Source: Rhodococcus phenolicus
GTDB taxonomy: Bacteria > Actinomycetota > Actinomycetes > Mycobacteriales > Mycobacteriaceae
DNA length: 64,000 nucleotides
Assembly (NCBI RefSeq): GCF_001646785.1
Contig: NZ_LRRH01000005.1
Span: 179,225 to 243,224 of the forward strand
Direction: 5' to 3'
Shown: positions 25,572-34,245 of the stretch, piece by piece
Layout of the letters: every line of letters starts with the position of its first letter
Numbering within the stretch: position 1 is the stretch's first letter
The notes under the pieces: generated by a model
What the model saw: only the letters and a program-made list of their open reading frames with translations
Told to the model about the DNA's origin: nothing
The model's database searches: none
Made by a program: the position numbers and the translations under genes

Positions 25572-26435
25572 GTGACCGTGACTGTGTTGGAAGCCTCGGA
25601 ATCTGTGACCAATCTGGCTCTCTTACCGGGATTCCTCGATCCGGTCAATCTGCTCAACTCGTTCGGCGCCTGGGTCCTGGTCGGCCTGCTGCTGGTCGTG
25701 TTCATCGAATCGGGTCTGCTGTTCCCGCTGCTGCCGGGCGACTCGCTGCTGTTCACCGCCGGCCTCGTCGTCGCAGGCAAGTCCGCGGAGGTCGACGCGT
25801 TCGCGCCGCTGTGGGTGCTGCTGGTGACGATCCCGATCGCCGCGATCCTCGGCGACCAGGTCGGATACTTCATCGGCACGAAGGGCGGCACCGCCCTGTT
25901 CAAGAACGACGATGCGAAGTTCTTCAAGAAGAAGTACATCGACGAGTCGCACGCGTTCTTCCTGCGGCACGGACCGATCACGATCGTGCTGGCGCGGTTC
26001 GTCCCGATCGTCCGCACGTTCGCGCCGCTCGTGGCCGGTGCCGCGAAGATGCCCTACCGCGTGTTCATCACCTACAACATCATCGGTGGTGTCCTGTGGG
26101 GTGCGGGTGTCACGCTGCTCGGTTATCTGCTCGGACAGATCGGGTTCATCCGCGACAACGTCGATTTCATCTTCCTGCTCATCGTGTTCGTCTCCGTCGT
26201 GCCGATCCTGATCGAGATCGGCAAGCGATACGTCGCGTCGCGAGGCGCCGGCACGGCGTCCGACGAGGCCGCCGCCGAGGCGAACGACACCGTGCCGAGC
26301 GGCCCGGCGGAGCTCGCCGAGAACGAGAAGACACTGGTCATCGACACCTCGACGTTCGCTGACGAACCCCGGCGCAGTGACGACCCGACCGTCGACACCA
26401 CTCCGATCCCGACCCCCGGCCACCGCGAACGCTGA
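25572..26435 (+). CDS. DedA-family membrane protein
   Basis: This is a 287-residue protein of the DedA/VTT family. FIESGLLFPLLPGDSLLFTAGLV and GDQVGYFIGTKGG are the membrane re-entrant signatures, and HGPITIVLARFVPIVRTFAPLVAGAAKMPYRVF carries the conserved Arg residues. A 60-residue acidic C-terminal tail follows the last helix. DedA proteins are proposed lipid or undecaprenyl-phosphate transporters. The start is GTG 25572 or GTG 25578. A TACGCT hexamer at 25565-25570 lies so close that a leaderless message from 25578 is likely. The gene corresponds to Rv0364 next to fba in M. tuberculosis. Confidence 0.92.
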   Translation: MTVTVLEASESVTNLALLPGFLDPVNLLNSFGAWVLVGLLLVVFIESGLLFPLLPGDSLLFTAGLVVAGKSAEVDAFAPLWVLLVTIPIAAILGDQVGYFIGTKGGTALFKNDDAKFFKKKYIDESHAFFLRHGPITIVLARFVPIVRTFAPLVAGAAKMPYRVFITYNIIGGVLWGAGVTLLGYLLGQIGFIRDNVDFIFLLIVFVSVVPILIEIGKRYVASRGAGTASDEAAAEANDTVPSGPAELAENEKTLVIDTSTFADEPRRSDDPTVDTTPIPTPGHRER

Positions 26436-26441
26436 CGTTCG

Positions 26442-26484
26442 AACGCACGATGCCCCTTCCGGTCCGGAAGGGGCATCGTGCGTT
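26442..26484. terminator. Strong palindromic terminator after the DedA gene
   Basis: Arms of about 20 nt (26442-26462 and 26464-26484) are perfectly complementary with GTC at the apex. It lies between the convergent DedA gene and the 68-residue protein gene and can serve both strands. Confidence 0.85.
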
Positions 26485-26501
26485 TCGTGCACCGCGACCC
26501 C

Positions 26502-26708
26502 TCAGGGTCGCAGCGGCCTGCTGAGTGCCACGGCCGGCGTGTGGACGCGCGCGTGGAGATCGACCCGCCGTGTCCCGCATCCGGCGCAGCGCACATAGAG
26601 CACCTCGCCGATCGAGGTCCGATGCCGGGACTCCACCTCCCACGAATGCTCGTGGGACGCAGCCGCCGGCGTGCGTTCGTGTTCGTTCCGTACTTCGCGG
26701 GTGGTCAT
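26502..26708 (-). CDS. Small CxxC protein, 68 residues
   Basis: The protein has a hydrophilic N-terminus and the core HSWEVESRHRTSIGEVLYVRCAGCGTRRVDLH, where one CAGC pair and nearby His residues could hold a metal. Small proteins of this type are common and uncharacterised in Actinobacteria. ATG 26708 is chosen; another ATG is three codons upstream. Only 26 bp separate it from the divergent CGNR gene, so both are likely leaderless or share overlapping promoters. Confidence 0.7.
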   Translation of the reverse strand: MTTREVRNEHERTPAAASHEHSWEVESRHRTSIGEVLYVRCAGCGTRRVDLHARVHTPAVALSRPLRP

Positions 26709-26734
26709 GGACACCACGATGATGTAATGCCCTT

Positions 26735-27274
26735 ATGCATCTCAACCCTTACGGCGAGTACGCGGTGGTGCTCGCGGCGTCGCTGGCGAACGACTGGCCC
26801 GCCACTCGCTCCGAGATCGTGGCCCGCACACGAGAGGTCGGCATGACGATGGAGTTCCCCGAAGCCCCCCACGATCACTCCCGCGTCCGGGCGGTGATCG
26901 ACGAGTGGCTGACGGTCGTCGACGCCGCCGAGCCGGAGCGACGCGCGCGGTTGCTCAACGAGCAGATGGCCGCGGCCGCCGCCTACCCACGATTGACCGA
27001 TCACGACGGCGAGGGATGGCATCTGCACTACCGCGAAGGAGAGTCGCTCCCCGACGTTCTCCGCTCCGTCATCAGTGTCGGCACGGCACTGCACCTCACC
27101 ACCCGCGGAATGCACCGGCTGAGCCGCTGCGCCGCAGGGCAGAGCGCCGGAGACCCCTGCTCGGCGGTCGTCGTCGACATCACCCGCAACGGCAGGCAAC
27201 GGTACTGCTCCGTGCGCTGCGCGAACCGGGACGCCGTCCGGCGGCACCGGTCCCGCATCAAACACGGACGGTGA
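26735..27274 (+). CDS. CGNR zinc-finger (ABATE-domain) protein
   Basis: This 179-residue protein begins MHLNPYGEYAVVLAASLANDWP and ends with the treble-clef finger CSAVVVDITRNGRQRYCSVRCANRDAVRRHRSR, where CS..C and the basic tail define the CGNR family (here CANR). The N-terminal ABATE domain may bind a ligand. Proteins of this family are regarded as stress-linked transcription regulators. TGTAAT six bases upstream of the ATG suggests a leaderless transcript. Confidence 0.9.
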   Translation: MHLNPYGEYAVVLAASLANDWPATRSEIVARTREVGMTMEFPEAPHDHSRVRAVIDEWLTVVDAAEPERRARLLNEQMAAAAAYPRLTDHDGEGWHLHYREGESLPDVLRSVISVGTALHLTTRGMHRLSRCAAGQSAGDPCSAVVVDITRNGRQRYCSVRCANRDAVRRHRSRIKHGR

Positions 27275-27372
27275 CCCTGCGCCAGGCCGTGCCCGATCCG
27301 CCCACGGACTCGCGCACGCTCTACACCGCGACGGTCGCGAACCGGCTCGCCGGACTCGGCAACCCCAAGTGA
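27271..27372 (+). CDS. Possible 33-residue small protein
   Basis: GTG 27271 overlaps the TGA of the CGNR gene (GTGA). The short frame shows strong G/C third-position preference throughout and encodes TLRQAVPDPPTDSRTLYTATVANRLAGLGNPK after the start. The coupling and codon pattern favour real coding sequence. I do not recognise the product, and no separate ribosome site is visible. It could also be a decayed end of the upstream gene. Confidence 0.4.
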   Translation: MTLRQAVPDPPTDSRTLYTATVANRLAGLGNPK

Positions 27373-27389
27373 TCATGCAGGGTCCGGGG

Positions 27390-28532
27390 CTACGGTTGCG
27401 ACGATCGCAAAGCCCGGTCGGCCGCGACCGCGTGCGCCGCTTCCATGAGCATCCACCCACCGAGTTGCACGGACAGATCGCGCTCGGCGACCTCGGATTC
27501 GTGGACGGTGCCACCGGAGAATCGCGCGACGGCGCGCCCGGTGCCGGGCAGCCGCGCCTGCACCGACCAGTCCCGCCCGAACAACGGCAGTTCCTCGATC
27601 TGCAGGCGGTTGTCCCATGCGGCGTCCGCCGACATCAGCACCAGGCGCGCGGCGGTGTTGCGGGCACGTTCGTCGTCGATGTCGTGGACGGGCAGACTCG
27701 TCGCGATCATCGCGAGGTACCGGGCGAGGATGCCGTTGAACAGTCCGCCGTCACCTCCCCCGCCGCCGGTGATGACGCTGGCGTCGGCGAGTTCGCGGTC
27801 GACGGCGTCGACGAGGGAATGCACCCGCTTGCGGTGCCGGTCGTCGCCGATGCGGATGGCCAGATCGGTTTCGAGTCCGAGAACCACACCCTGGCAGTAG
27901 CTGTAGATCGCGCGTTCGATCTCACCGTTCCGGATCCCGTCGAAGACCAGTCCGGTGTCGGGGTCCTTGAGGGTCTCGTCGATCCAGTCCGCGATCTCCT
28001 GCGCGCGCCACACCTTGCCGGTGCGGGCCAGCAGGATCCCGGCGGGTCCGTTGGCGGGGGTGTTGTAGAAGTTGTCCCGCCGGCGCCACGGCAGCCCGCC
28101 ACCGCGTTCGGGTTGCCATGCCGCGAACAGCGTGGCCTCGAGATCGCCGATGCCGTCGCGGTGATCGACGAACAGGTGCCGTTGCGCGCGTTCGAGTGCG
28201 AGCCCGAGCCACGCCATGTCGTCGTAGTAGTTGTTGGTCCACCCGCTGAGATTGCGGATGCGGTGGGTGCGGGTCAGACGGACCACGCGGCGCCGGCGGC
28301 GCGTGGTCGGCTCACGTTCGGCGGCGTCGACCGCGAGATCGATCAGATGGGCCTGCCACCAGTAGTGCCACGTGAGGAACATCCGTTCCCGGCGAACCGC
28401 GGGCCACCCGACGACACCCATCGCCGTGCCGGGCAGCGCCCACAACCGGCGCACGTGCCGGGAGTCGACAGCTGCTTCGGCGGCATCGGCCCGCTCAGCC
28501 CACAGTTCCGGCATGAGTTCGATCATCCTCAC
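27390..28532 (-). CDS. Glycoside hydrolase family 76 protein
   Basis: This 380-residue protein has the (alpha/alpha)6 toroid of GH76 endo-alpha-1,6-mannanases. The catalytic aspartate pair is in WTNNYYDDMAWLGLALERAQ, and GGLPWRRRDNFYNTPANGPAGILLARTG is the typical substrate loop. There is no obvious signal peptide, so it may act in the cytosol. It corresponds to Rv0365c of M. tuberculosis in the same gene neighbourhood. Substrates may be mannans or lipomannan-like glycans; this is inference. Confidence 0.88.
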   Translation of the reverse strand: MRMIELMPELWAERADAAEAAVDSRHVRRLWALPGTAMGVVGWPAVRRERMFLTWHYWWQAHLIDLAVDAAEREPTTRRRRRVVRLTRTHRIRNLSGWTNNYYDDMAWLGLALERAQRHLFVDHRDGIGDLEATLFAAWQPERGGGLPWRRRDNFYNTPANGPAGILLARTGKVWRAQEIADWIDETLKDPDTGLVFDGIRNGEIERAIYSYCQGVVLGLETDLAIRIGDDRHRKRVHSLVDAVDRELADASVITGGGGGDGGLFNGILARYLAMIATSLPVHDIDDERARNTAARLVLMSADAAWDNRLQIEELPLFGRDWSVQARLPGTGRAVARFSGGTVHESEVAERDLSVQLGGWMLMEAAHAVAADRALRSSQP

Positions 28533-28584
28533 TTCACGATGAGTGTGCTACCGATTGCAGCACCACCCCAAGACTGTGCGCGCG

Positions 28585-29253
28585 TCACCACGCGCGCGTC
28601 GGGTCCGCATGCTGACGTATCCACGCGTGCATCGCGATTCCCGCGGCGACCCCGGCGTTGATGCTGCGGGTCGAACCGAATTGGGCGATGGACACGGTCG
28701 TCGACGCGACCTGCCGGGCTCGCTCGGTGACACCCGGACCTTCCTGCCCGAACAGCAGCAGGCAGTGGTACGGCAGCGTCGTCGTCTCGAGCGGCACCGA
28801 ACCGGGTGTGTTGTCGACCGCGACGATCTCCAGGTTCCGGTCCGCCGCCCAGTCGATCAACGCATCCACGTCCGGATGGTGCATCAGATGCTGGTAGCGG
28901 TCGGTCACCATGGCGCCCCGGCGATTCCAGCGTCGCCGGCCGACGATGTGCACGGTGGCCGCCGCGAACGCGTTGGCGGTCCGCACGACCGTGCCGATGT
29001 TCGCGTCGTGCCCGAAGTTCTCGATCGCCACGTGCAGCGGATGCCGCCGCGAATCGATGTCCGCGACGATCGCCTCCCGCGTCCAGTAGCGGTACGCGTC
29101 GACCACGTTGCGGCGGTCGCCGCGGGCGAGCAGTTCCGGGTCGTAACGCGGATCGCGCGGCGGTTCGGTTCCGTACTCGTCGACCCACGGGCCGACGCCG
29201 TGCGGGTGCTCGCCCCACTCGGTCGGGCCGGCACCCTCGTCCTCGGCGGTCAC
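28585..29253 (-). CDS. SpoU-family RNA 2'-O-methyltransferase
   Basis: This 222-residue protein has a SPOUT fold. The three SpoU motifs are NFGHDANIGTVVRTANAFAAATVHIVG, LLLFGQEGPGV and SIAQFGSTRSINAGVAAGIAMHAW. An N-terminal extension rich in Arg and aromatic residues (EYGTEPPRDPRYDPELLARGDRRNVVDAYRYWTREA) replaces the usual L30e-like domain. It likely methylates tRNA or rRNA ribose. GTG 29253 lies directly after the lipoprotein stop. It matches Rv0380c. Confidence 0.9.
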   Translation of the reverse strand: MTAEDEGAGPTEWGEHPHGVGPWVDEYGTEPPRDPRYDPELLARGDRRNVVDAYRYWTREAIVADIDSRRHPLHVAIENFGHDANIGTVVRTANAFAAATVHIVGRRRWNRRGAMVTDRYQHLMHHPDVDALIDWAADRNLEIVAVDNTPGSVPLETTTLPYHCLLLFGQEGPGVTERARQVASTTVSIAQFGSTRSINAGVAAGIAMHAWIRQHADPTRAW

Positions 29254-29255
29254 TG

Positions 29256-29864
29256 TCAGAACGTCTCGTTCGAACCGGCCGCCACCGTGAAGCCGTGCCC
29301 GGTGTCGTCGTTGACGCAGGTCACGTCCGCCTCGGTGGTGGTGCACGAGAACCCGAGCTTCGACAGCGTCGACCCGGCGGGCAACGCGGCGGTCTCGTCA
29401 CCGGACAGATAGACCGGGCCGCCGGAGCACATGAACGCTCCCTCGCCCTCGTTCTCCACACGGATACCGTTGCCCCAGTTCACGACACAGTCGTCGGGTC
29501 GCGGCGGCACCGGGTCGGTGGTGCCTTCGCATCCGGCTTCGGTGCGGGTCGGCAGCTTGACGATGCCGCAGTGGAACTGCCCGTCCGGGCTGGTGAAGTA
29601 GTACGACTCGTTGCGCTCGTAGGGCACGTCGACGAGCGAGGTCGGTGCCTCCGGCACGGTCGTGGTGGTCGTGGGCTCGCTCGTCGTGGTGGTCGTGGTC
29701 GGCGCGACCGTTGTCGTGGTCGGTGCCGCGGTGGTCGTGGTGGTGGTCGGGGGCGCCGCCGCAACGGATTCCGTCTGTGCTTCCTCGTCCGATCCCCCGC
29801 ACCCGGCGAGCAGCAGAACCGCTACCGTCACCCCACCGATGGACGCCACCCGACGCACGTTCAC
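29256..29864 (-). CDS. Putative lipoprotein with Thr-rich spacer
   Basis: This 202-residue protein has a lipobox (VAVLLLAGCGG, Cys at about 22). A long Thr/Ala/Pro-rich spacer (runs of TTTTTT and APTTTTV) probably carries O-glycans or crosses the wall. The compact C-terminal domain has six cysteines (FHCGIVKLP, AGCEGTTDPVPPRPDDCVVNWGNG, FMCSGG, FSCTTTEADVTCVND) likely to form disulfides. Function is unknown. Such domains are common in mycobacterial and rhodococcal surface proteins. Confidence 0.85.
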   Translation of the reverse strand: MNVRRVASIGGVTVAVLLLAGCGGSDEEAQTESVAAAPPTTTTTTAAPTTTTVAPTTTTTTSEPTTTTTVPEAPTSLVDVPYERNESYYFTSPDGQFHCGIVKLPTRTEAGCEGTTDPVPPRPDDCVVNWGNGIRVENEGEGAFMCSGGPVYLSGDETAALPAGSTLSKLGFSCTTTEADVTCVNDDTGHGFTVAAGSNETF

Positions 29865-29905
29865 GCAACTCCCTCCGAAGATCCGGGTGTCACTCTATCG
29901 GCCGG

Positions 29906-30676
29906 TCATCGGTGGCCCGTGAGCCACCGGTTCACCAGCCGGTTGACCGGTGCCGGCGACACCTGGGCGGTGGCGGCGAACAGCTTCGCCTGCCAGCCCA
30001 CCGGCCGGTGCACCTTCCAGCGGGGCTGCCCGGACCGGGTCGCGTCGTACAGGGCCCGCGCCACGTCGTCGGCGGTGAGCCGGATCCCGAGCGACCGGGT
30101 CGTGCCGGTGTCCATGTCGGTGGTCATCGCCGTGTCGACGAACAGCGGCCACATCGCCAGCACCCGGATGTCGTGCTCGGCCCATTCGATCTCGAGCGCC
30201 TCGGTCAGGCCGCGCACTGCGAACTTGGTGGCGCTGTAGGTCGCGAGTTCGGGCTGGCCGTAGATCGCCGACGCCGAGCACAGGTTCACCACGTGCGAGC
30301 CCGGTGTGCGGCGCAGATATTCGAACGCCGTGTGGCAGCCGTTGACGGTGCCGGTCACGTTGACCTCGACGATCCGGCGGTGCCGCTCGAGCGGGGTGTC
30401 CGCGAACGGCCCCGACGCCAGGACCCCGGCGTTGTTGACGAGGATGTCGAGGCGCCCGTCCGGACAGAATCCCTCCAGCGTCCGCGCCCACTGCTGTGGG
30501 TCGGTGACGTCGAGGACGCCGGTGACGATCCCGGGCTGCTCCGCCGCCAGAATGTCGAGCCCCTCGGCGTCGACGTCGAACGCGCCGACGCGGTAGCCGC
30601 GTCGCGCGAAGAGCAGGGCGGTGGCACGACCGATACCGGCAGCGGCACCGGTGACGAACACGCTGGTGACGGGCAT
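29906..30676 (-). CDS. Short-chain dehydrogenase/reductase
   Basis: This 256-residue classical SDR has the TGAAAGIGRA coenzyme loop, DVTD, NNAGVLASG and the catalytic Ser-Tyr-Lys set (SASAIYGQPELATYSATKFAV). Acidic residues after strand 2 (FDVDAEG) favour NAD(H). The C-terminal WKVHRPVGWQAKLFAATAQVSPAPVNRLVNRWL is seen in a mycobacterial SDR subgroup acting on lipophilic substrates. The substrate is unknown. ATG 30676 is the start. Confidence 0.9.
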   Translation of the reverse strand: MPVTSVFVTGAAAGIGRATALLFARRGYRVGAFDVDAEGLDILAAEQPGIVTGVLDVTDPQQWARTLEGFCPDGRLDILVNNAGVLASGPFADTPLERHRRIVEVNVTGTVNGCHTAFEYLRRTPGSHVVNLCSASAIYGQPELATYSATKFAVRGLTEALEIEWAEHDIRVLAMWPLFVDTAMTTDMDTGTTRSLGIRLTADDVARALYDATRSGQPRWKVHRPVGWQAKLFAATAQVSPAPVNRLVNRWLTGHR

Positions 30677-30741
30677 GAGCGCCAGCCTAGCGACCCCGCC
30701 GCCACCGCGCGGGCGGGTTATCCTGGGTGACGGAGGAAGCA

Positions 30742-31188
30742 ATGAATCACCAGCGCGTCGCGCGCGCCGTCGTCGTCGTCACCGGCGCCTACGTCCTCGT
30801 GCTCGCACTGTGGCTGACGTACTTCGTGGGCGGCTCCCCCGAGGGCACCATCGGATTCCAGGTGATGTCCCTGGTCTGTGTCTACGGTTCCGCGCTGGGG
30901 CTGGCCATGATCGTCGCCGGCCGTCCGTCCCGCAGCGACCGCCGCCTGGAACGGCACGGGCTCGAGGGTTGGGCGACGATCCGTTCGGCGACACCGATCG
31001 CACACACCGTCGACAACGGCGAGATCACCGAACTCGACCTCGACCTGACCGTGCCCGGATCCGAGTCGTACCGCGGCCGCGTGGTCTACGAGGTGAGCCC
31101 GGAGTTCGCCCGGGCCTTCGAACCGGGCCGGGTGGTCACCATCCGGGTCGATCCGAAGAATCGTGACCGAATCGTGCTGTGCCCGTGA
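30742..31188 (+). CDS. DUF3592-like membrane protein
   Basis: This 148-residue protein starts at ATG 30742 with GGAGGAAGCA before it. Two transmembrane helices (VVVVTGAYVLVLALWLTYFVGG, VMSLVCVYGSALGLAMIVAG) are followed by a small beta domain (GLEGWATIRSATPIAHTVDNGEITELDLDL, VTIRVDPKNRDRIVL). The WATI...V.VDP.N..R pattern fits the DUF3592 family. Function is unknown. Confidence 0.8.
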   Translation: MNHQRVARAVVVVTGAYVLVLALWLTYFVGGSPEGTIGFQVMSLVCVYGSALGLAMIVAGRPSRSDRRLERHGLEGWATIRSATPIAHTVDNGEITELDLDLTVPGSESYRGRVVYEVSPEFARAFEPGRVVTIRVDPKNRDRIVLCP

Positions 31189-31198
31189 AGTGCTCGGG

Positions 31199-31954
31199 TC
31201 ACCGGCCCCCGCACCACCGCGTGTTCCGTCCCGAGCGCCGATCCCGACGGGACGCGAGCATGCCTTCCACCAGCAGCAGTTGCGCCGCCGCGTAGGTCGC
31301 CAGGACGAAACCCTCCGCCAGCGCCCGCGCCTTCTCGTTCGTCAACAGGACGCGACGCCCCACGATCGTGCCGTCCGAGAGCGTGAACACGAAACCGCCC
31401 AGGCCGAGCCAACTGCGCCGGTCCGCGGACGGCAGTGGCATCCCGGCCACCTGCGCCGAGCCGGGTGCCAGCACCGGATCTGCCGCCAGGGTCGCGGTGG
31501 TGGCGAGCAGGGCACCGTATCCGGTCAGCGGCGCGGCGACGTTGCGGGACTTCGCCGCCAGCAGGCTCGCGGCGCCGAGCGCGGCCACCGCCCGCGGCAC
31601 CGCAGCGACCGCGTGCGGACGGGCGCCGTGCCGCGCGAGCACCGTCGAGTAACTCGCCTGCATCACCGCGAACGACGACGCACCGCGCACCAGCCGCCGG
31701 TCGTCGTCCGGGTCGATCATGAACACGTCGCCGACGGTCGCTCCGGCCAGGCCGAGCAGGAGCAGCGCGGTGTCGACGCGGTCGGTGTCGCGGCCGCGGC
31801 GCAGCACCCGCACCGCCAGCGCCGGGGCGATCAACGGTTTGGCGACCCGCTGCAGCTTCTCGTTGCCGAGCACCCCGCCGACCACCGTCGCCGCGGTCGC
31901 GGCGGCGAACACCGCGTGTTCGGCGCCCCAGTTCTTCCGGCTGAACCAACCCAT
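31199..31954 (-). CDS. YhhN/TMEM86-like membrane protein (lysoplasmalogenase family)
   Basis: This 251-residue polytopic protein has about eight hydrophobic segments. Typical family traits are AKPLIAPALAVRVL near the N-terminus, LLLGLAGATVGDVFMIDPDDDR (acidic pair within the membrane) and a late FVFTLSDGTIVGRRVLL. Relatives hydrolyse lysoplasmalogen vinyl ethers; the actinobacterial members are uncharacterised. ATG 31954 is chosen over the upstream alternative. It converges with the DUF3592-like gene. Confidence 0.8.
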   Translation of the reverse strand: MGWFSRKNWGAEHAVFAAATAATVVGGVLGNEKLQRVAKPLIAPALAVRVLRRGRDTDRVDTALLLLGLAGATVGDVFMIDPDDDRRLVRGASSFAVMQASYSTVLARHGARPHAVAAVPRAVAALGAASLLAAKSRNVAAPLTGYGALLATTATLAADPVLAPGSAQVAGMPLPSADRRSWLGLGGFVFTLSDGTIVGRRVLLTNEKARALAEGFVLATYAAAQLLLVEGMLASRRDRRSGRNTRWCGGR

Positions 31955-31983
31955 GATCGGCACAGTACCGGCTCGGGCACGGT

Positions 31984-33123
31984 TCACGGACGGTCGCAGC
32001 GACGCGCCCCCGCGGCCGGTGTCACCGTCCGGAATCTCGGCCGCGGCAGTCCACGACGCGCGGCCGCGGTCAGGACGGCTCGCGAGATCTGCTCGACCGC
32101 GCCCGCCTCACACAGGGCGAGTGCCGAACCGCCGAAACCCCCGCCGACCATGCGTGCGCCGAGGGCCCCGGCATCCCGCGCGGCGTCGACGGCCGAATCG
32201 AGCTCGACGGAGCTGACCTCGAAATCCTCGCGCAGGGAACGGTGCGACGCATCGAGCACGGGACCGAGCGAACGCACGTCGCCCGCGTCGAGTGCAGTCA
32301 CCGCCTCGCGGACCCGCCCGATCTCGGTGACGACATGGCGCGCCCGGCGGCGGAGTATCGGATCACGCAGTGCCGAAACATCTTCCACGTCCCGCAGGGA
32401 CGCGACACCGAGTTGCCGTGCGGCTTCCTCGACGGCGCGACGTCGCTGCGCATACTGCCCGTCGACGAGGCGGTGAGGGGCGGCGGTGTCGATGACGAGC
32501 ACCGCCAGGTCGTGGGCGGCCGGGTCGAACGGCACGTGCCGGATCCCGCCGGTGCGGCAGTCCAGCAGCAGCGCGTGCCCGGCCCGGGCACGCAGCGAGA
32601 TCTGCTGATCCATGCTGCCGGTGGGGACACCGACGAAGTCGTTCTCGGCGCGCGTGCAGGCGGACGCGAGGGTCGCGCGGCCGGCGTCGCCGGTGTCACG
32701 TCCGCACAGTTCGGCCACGGCCAGCGCGACCGCGCATTCGAGCGCCGCGGAGCTCGACAGCCCCGCCCCGACCGGAACGTCCGACGTCACCGTGAGATCG
32801 GCGCCCGCGAAGTCCGGCAACGCCAGCGCCCACACGACCCCGGCGGCGTAGGCCGCCCAGCCGGGCACCGCGCGCGCTGCGACGTCGGCGACGGTGACGT
32901 CCGTGTCGGCGAACCCGGCACTGCGCAGCCGCACCACCCCGTCCGCGCGCCGGCGCACCGCGACGGCCGTGCGCTGTTCGATCGCCATCGGCAGGCACAA
33001 CCCGTCCGCGTAGTCGACGTGTTCACCGATCAGGTTGACGCGCCCGGGCGCGCACCACACCCCGTCCGGTGATCCACCGAAACAGTGCGCGAACAGGGTG
33101 CGGGTGTCGGCGCACGCGCTCAT
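31984..33123 (-). CDS. galK: Galactokinase
   Basis: This 379-residue GHMP kinase has APGRVNLIGEHVDYADGLCLPMAIEQRT near the N-terminus (galactokinase signature), the ATP loop VPVGAGLSSSAALECAVALAV, FVGVPTGSMDQQ with the catalytic Asp and the C-terminal ARMVGGGFGGSALAL. It makes galactose-1-phosphate in the Leloir pathway. ATG 33123 overlaps the galT stop (ATGA), so the two are coupled. No galE is adjacent. Confidence 0.96.
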   Translation of the reverse strand: MSACADTRTLFAHCFGGSPDGVWCAPGRVNLIGEHVDYADGLCLPMAIEQRTAVAVRRRADGVVRLRSAGFADTDVTVADVAARAVPGWAAYAAGVVWALALPDFAGADLTVTSDVPVGAGLSSSAALECAVALAVAELCGRDTGDAGRATLASACTRAENDFVGVPTGSMDQQISLRARAGHALLLDCRTGGIRHVPFDPAAHDLAVLVIDTAAPHRLVDGQYAQRRRAVEEAARQLGVASLRDVEDVSALRDPILRRRARHVVTEIGRVREAVTALDAGDVRSLGPVLDASHRSLREDFEVSSVELDSAVDAARDAGALGARMVGGGFGGSALALCEAGAVEQISRAVLTAAARRGLPRPRFRTVTPAAGARRCDRP

Positions 33124-34238
33124 TCCGCGACCTCCCGCAGTCGTGCCGCGATGCGTTCGGGCGTGGTGTCGCTGATCCACGCACCCATCGCCGATTCCGA
33201 ACCGGCGAGGTACTTGAGCTTGCCGACGGCCCGGCGTACCGAGAACACCTGCGCGAACAGCCGTCCGTGCTCGCGACCGTCCCCCACCGGAGCCTGGTGC
33301 CACGCCGCGATGTACGGCACGCGGTCCCGCCCGTCGAAGAACCGGTCGACGCGGGCGAGCACGTCCCGGTACATCAGCGCCAGCTCGTCGCGCTCGCCGT
33401 CGGTGAGTGCCGCCAGATCCGGGACGTCGCGGTGCGGCGCCACGTGCACCTCGACGGGCCAGCGCGCCGCCGCCGGAACATACGCCGTCCAATGCTCGCC
33501 CGTCGCGACGACGCGGGCGCCGTCGCGGCGTTCGGCGTCGAGCACGTCGCGTTGCAGCGACCGCCCGGTCGCCGCCCGGTGGGCGCGAGCCCGGTCCAGC
33601 AGCACCTGTGACCGCGGCGGAAGGAACGGGTAGGCGTAGATCTGACCGTGCGGATGTTGCAGTGTCACACCGATTTCCGTGCCTCGGTTCTCGAAGCAGA
33701 ACACCTGCCGCACGCCGGGCAGCGCGGAGAGTTCGGCGGTGCGGTCGGCCAGCACGTCGACGACGGTGCGCGCCCGCGACGCGGTCAGGTCCGCGAAACG
33801 TGCGTCGTGATCGGACGTGAACGCCACCACCTCGCAGCGACCACCGGCCGGTCGGCGCGGCCACAGCGGTTCGTCACCGACGACGGCATCGGCGGCGCCA
33901 CCGGAGGCCAGCGACGGGAAGCGGTTCTCGAACACGACCACGTCGTAGTCGGCGGCCGGAATCTCGGTCGGCGGTCCACCCGGGCGAGTCGGACAGAGCG
34001 GGCAATCCGCCACCTGCGGCAGGAACGTGCGATCCATCCGGTGCGCCGCGAACGTCACCCATTCCCCGGTGAGCGGATCGAAGCGCAGTTCCGACGCCGC
34101 GGTCACCGGCGGAAGATCGCGGGTGTCGCGCAGGTCCCGCGCGGCGCCACCGGAGACGTACGGTTCGGTGTCGTCGAAACAGATCAGTTCCCGACCGTCC
34201 GCGAGGTGCGTGACGGTGCGGCGCAACCGCGCGGTCAC
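33120..34238 (-). CDS. galT: Galactose-1-phosphate uridylyltransferase
   Basis: This 372-residue HIT-superfamily enzyme has CPLCPTRPGG (zinc ligands), VVFENRFPSLA, FCFENRGTEIGVTLQHPHGQIYAYPFLPP containing the active-site HPH and a C-terminal HVAPHRDVPDLAALTDGERDELALMYRDVL. I choose GTG 34238, 7 bp downstream of the pyrE stop; the upstream part of the frame overlaps pyrE. It works with GalK. Its place after pyrE suggests a common pyrE-galT-galK transcript. Confidence 0.94.
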   Translation of the reverse strand: MTARLRRTVTHLADGRELICFDDTEPYVSGGAARDLRDTRDLPPVTAASELRFDPLTGEWVTFAAHRMDRTFLPQVADCPLCPTRPGGPPTEIPAADYDVVVFENRFPSLASGGAADAVVGDEPLWPRRPAGGRCEVVAFTSDHDARFADLTASRARTVVDVLADRTAELSALPGVRQVFCFENRGTEIGVTLQHPHGQIYAYPFLPPRSQVLLDRARAHRAATGRSLQRDVLDAERRDGARVVATGEHWTAYVPAAARWPVEVHVAPHRDVPDLAALTDGERDELALMYRDVLARVDRFFDGRDRVPYIAAWHQAPVGDGREHGRLFAQVFSVRRAVGKLKYLAGSESAMGAWISDTTPERIAARLREVAE

Positions 34239-34245
34239 CGGCCGT

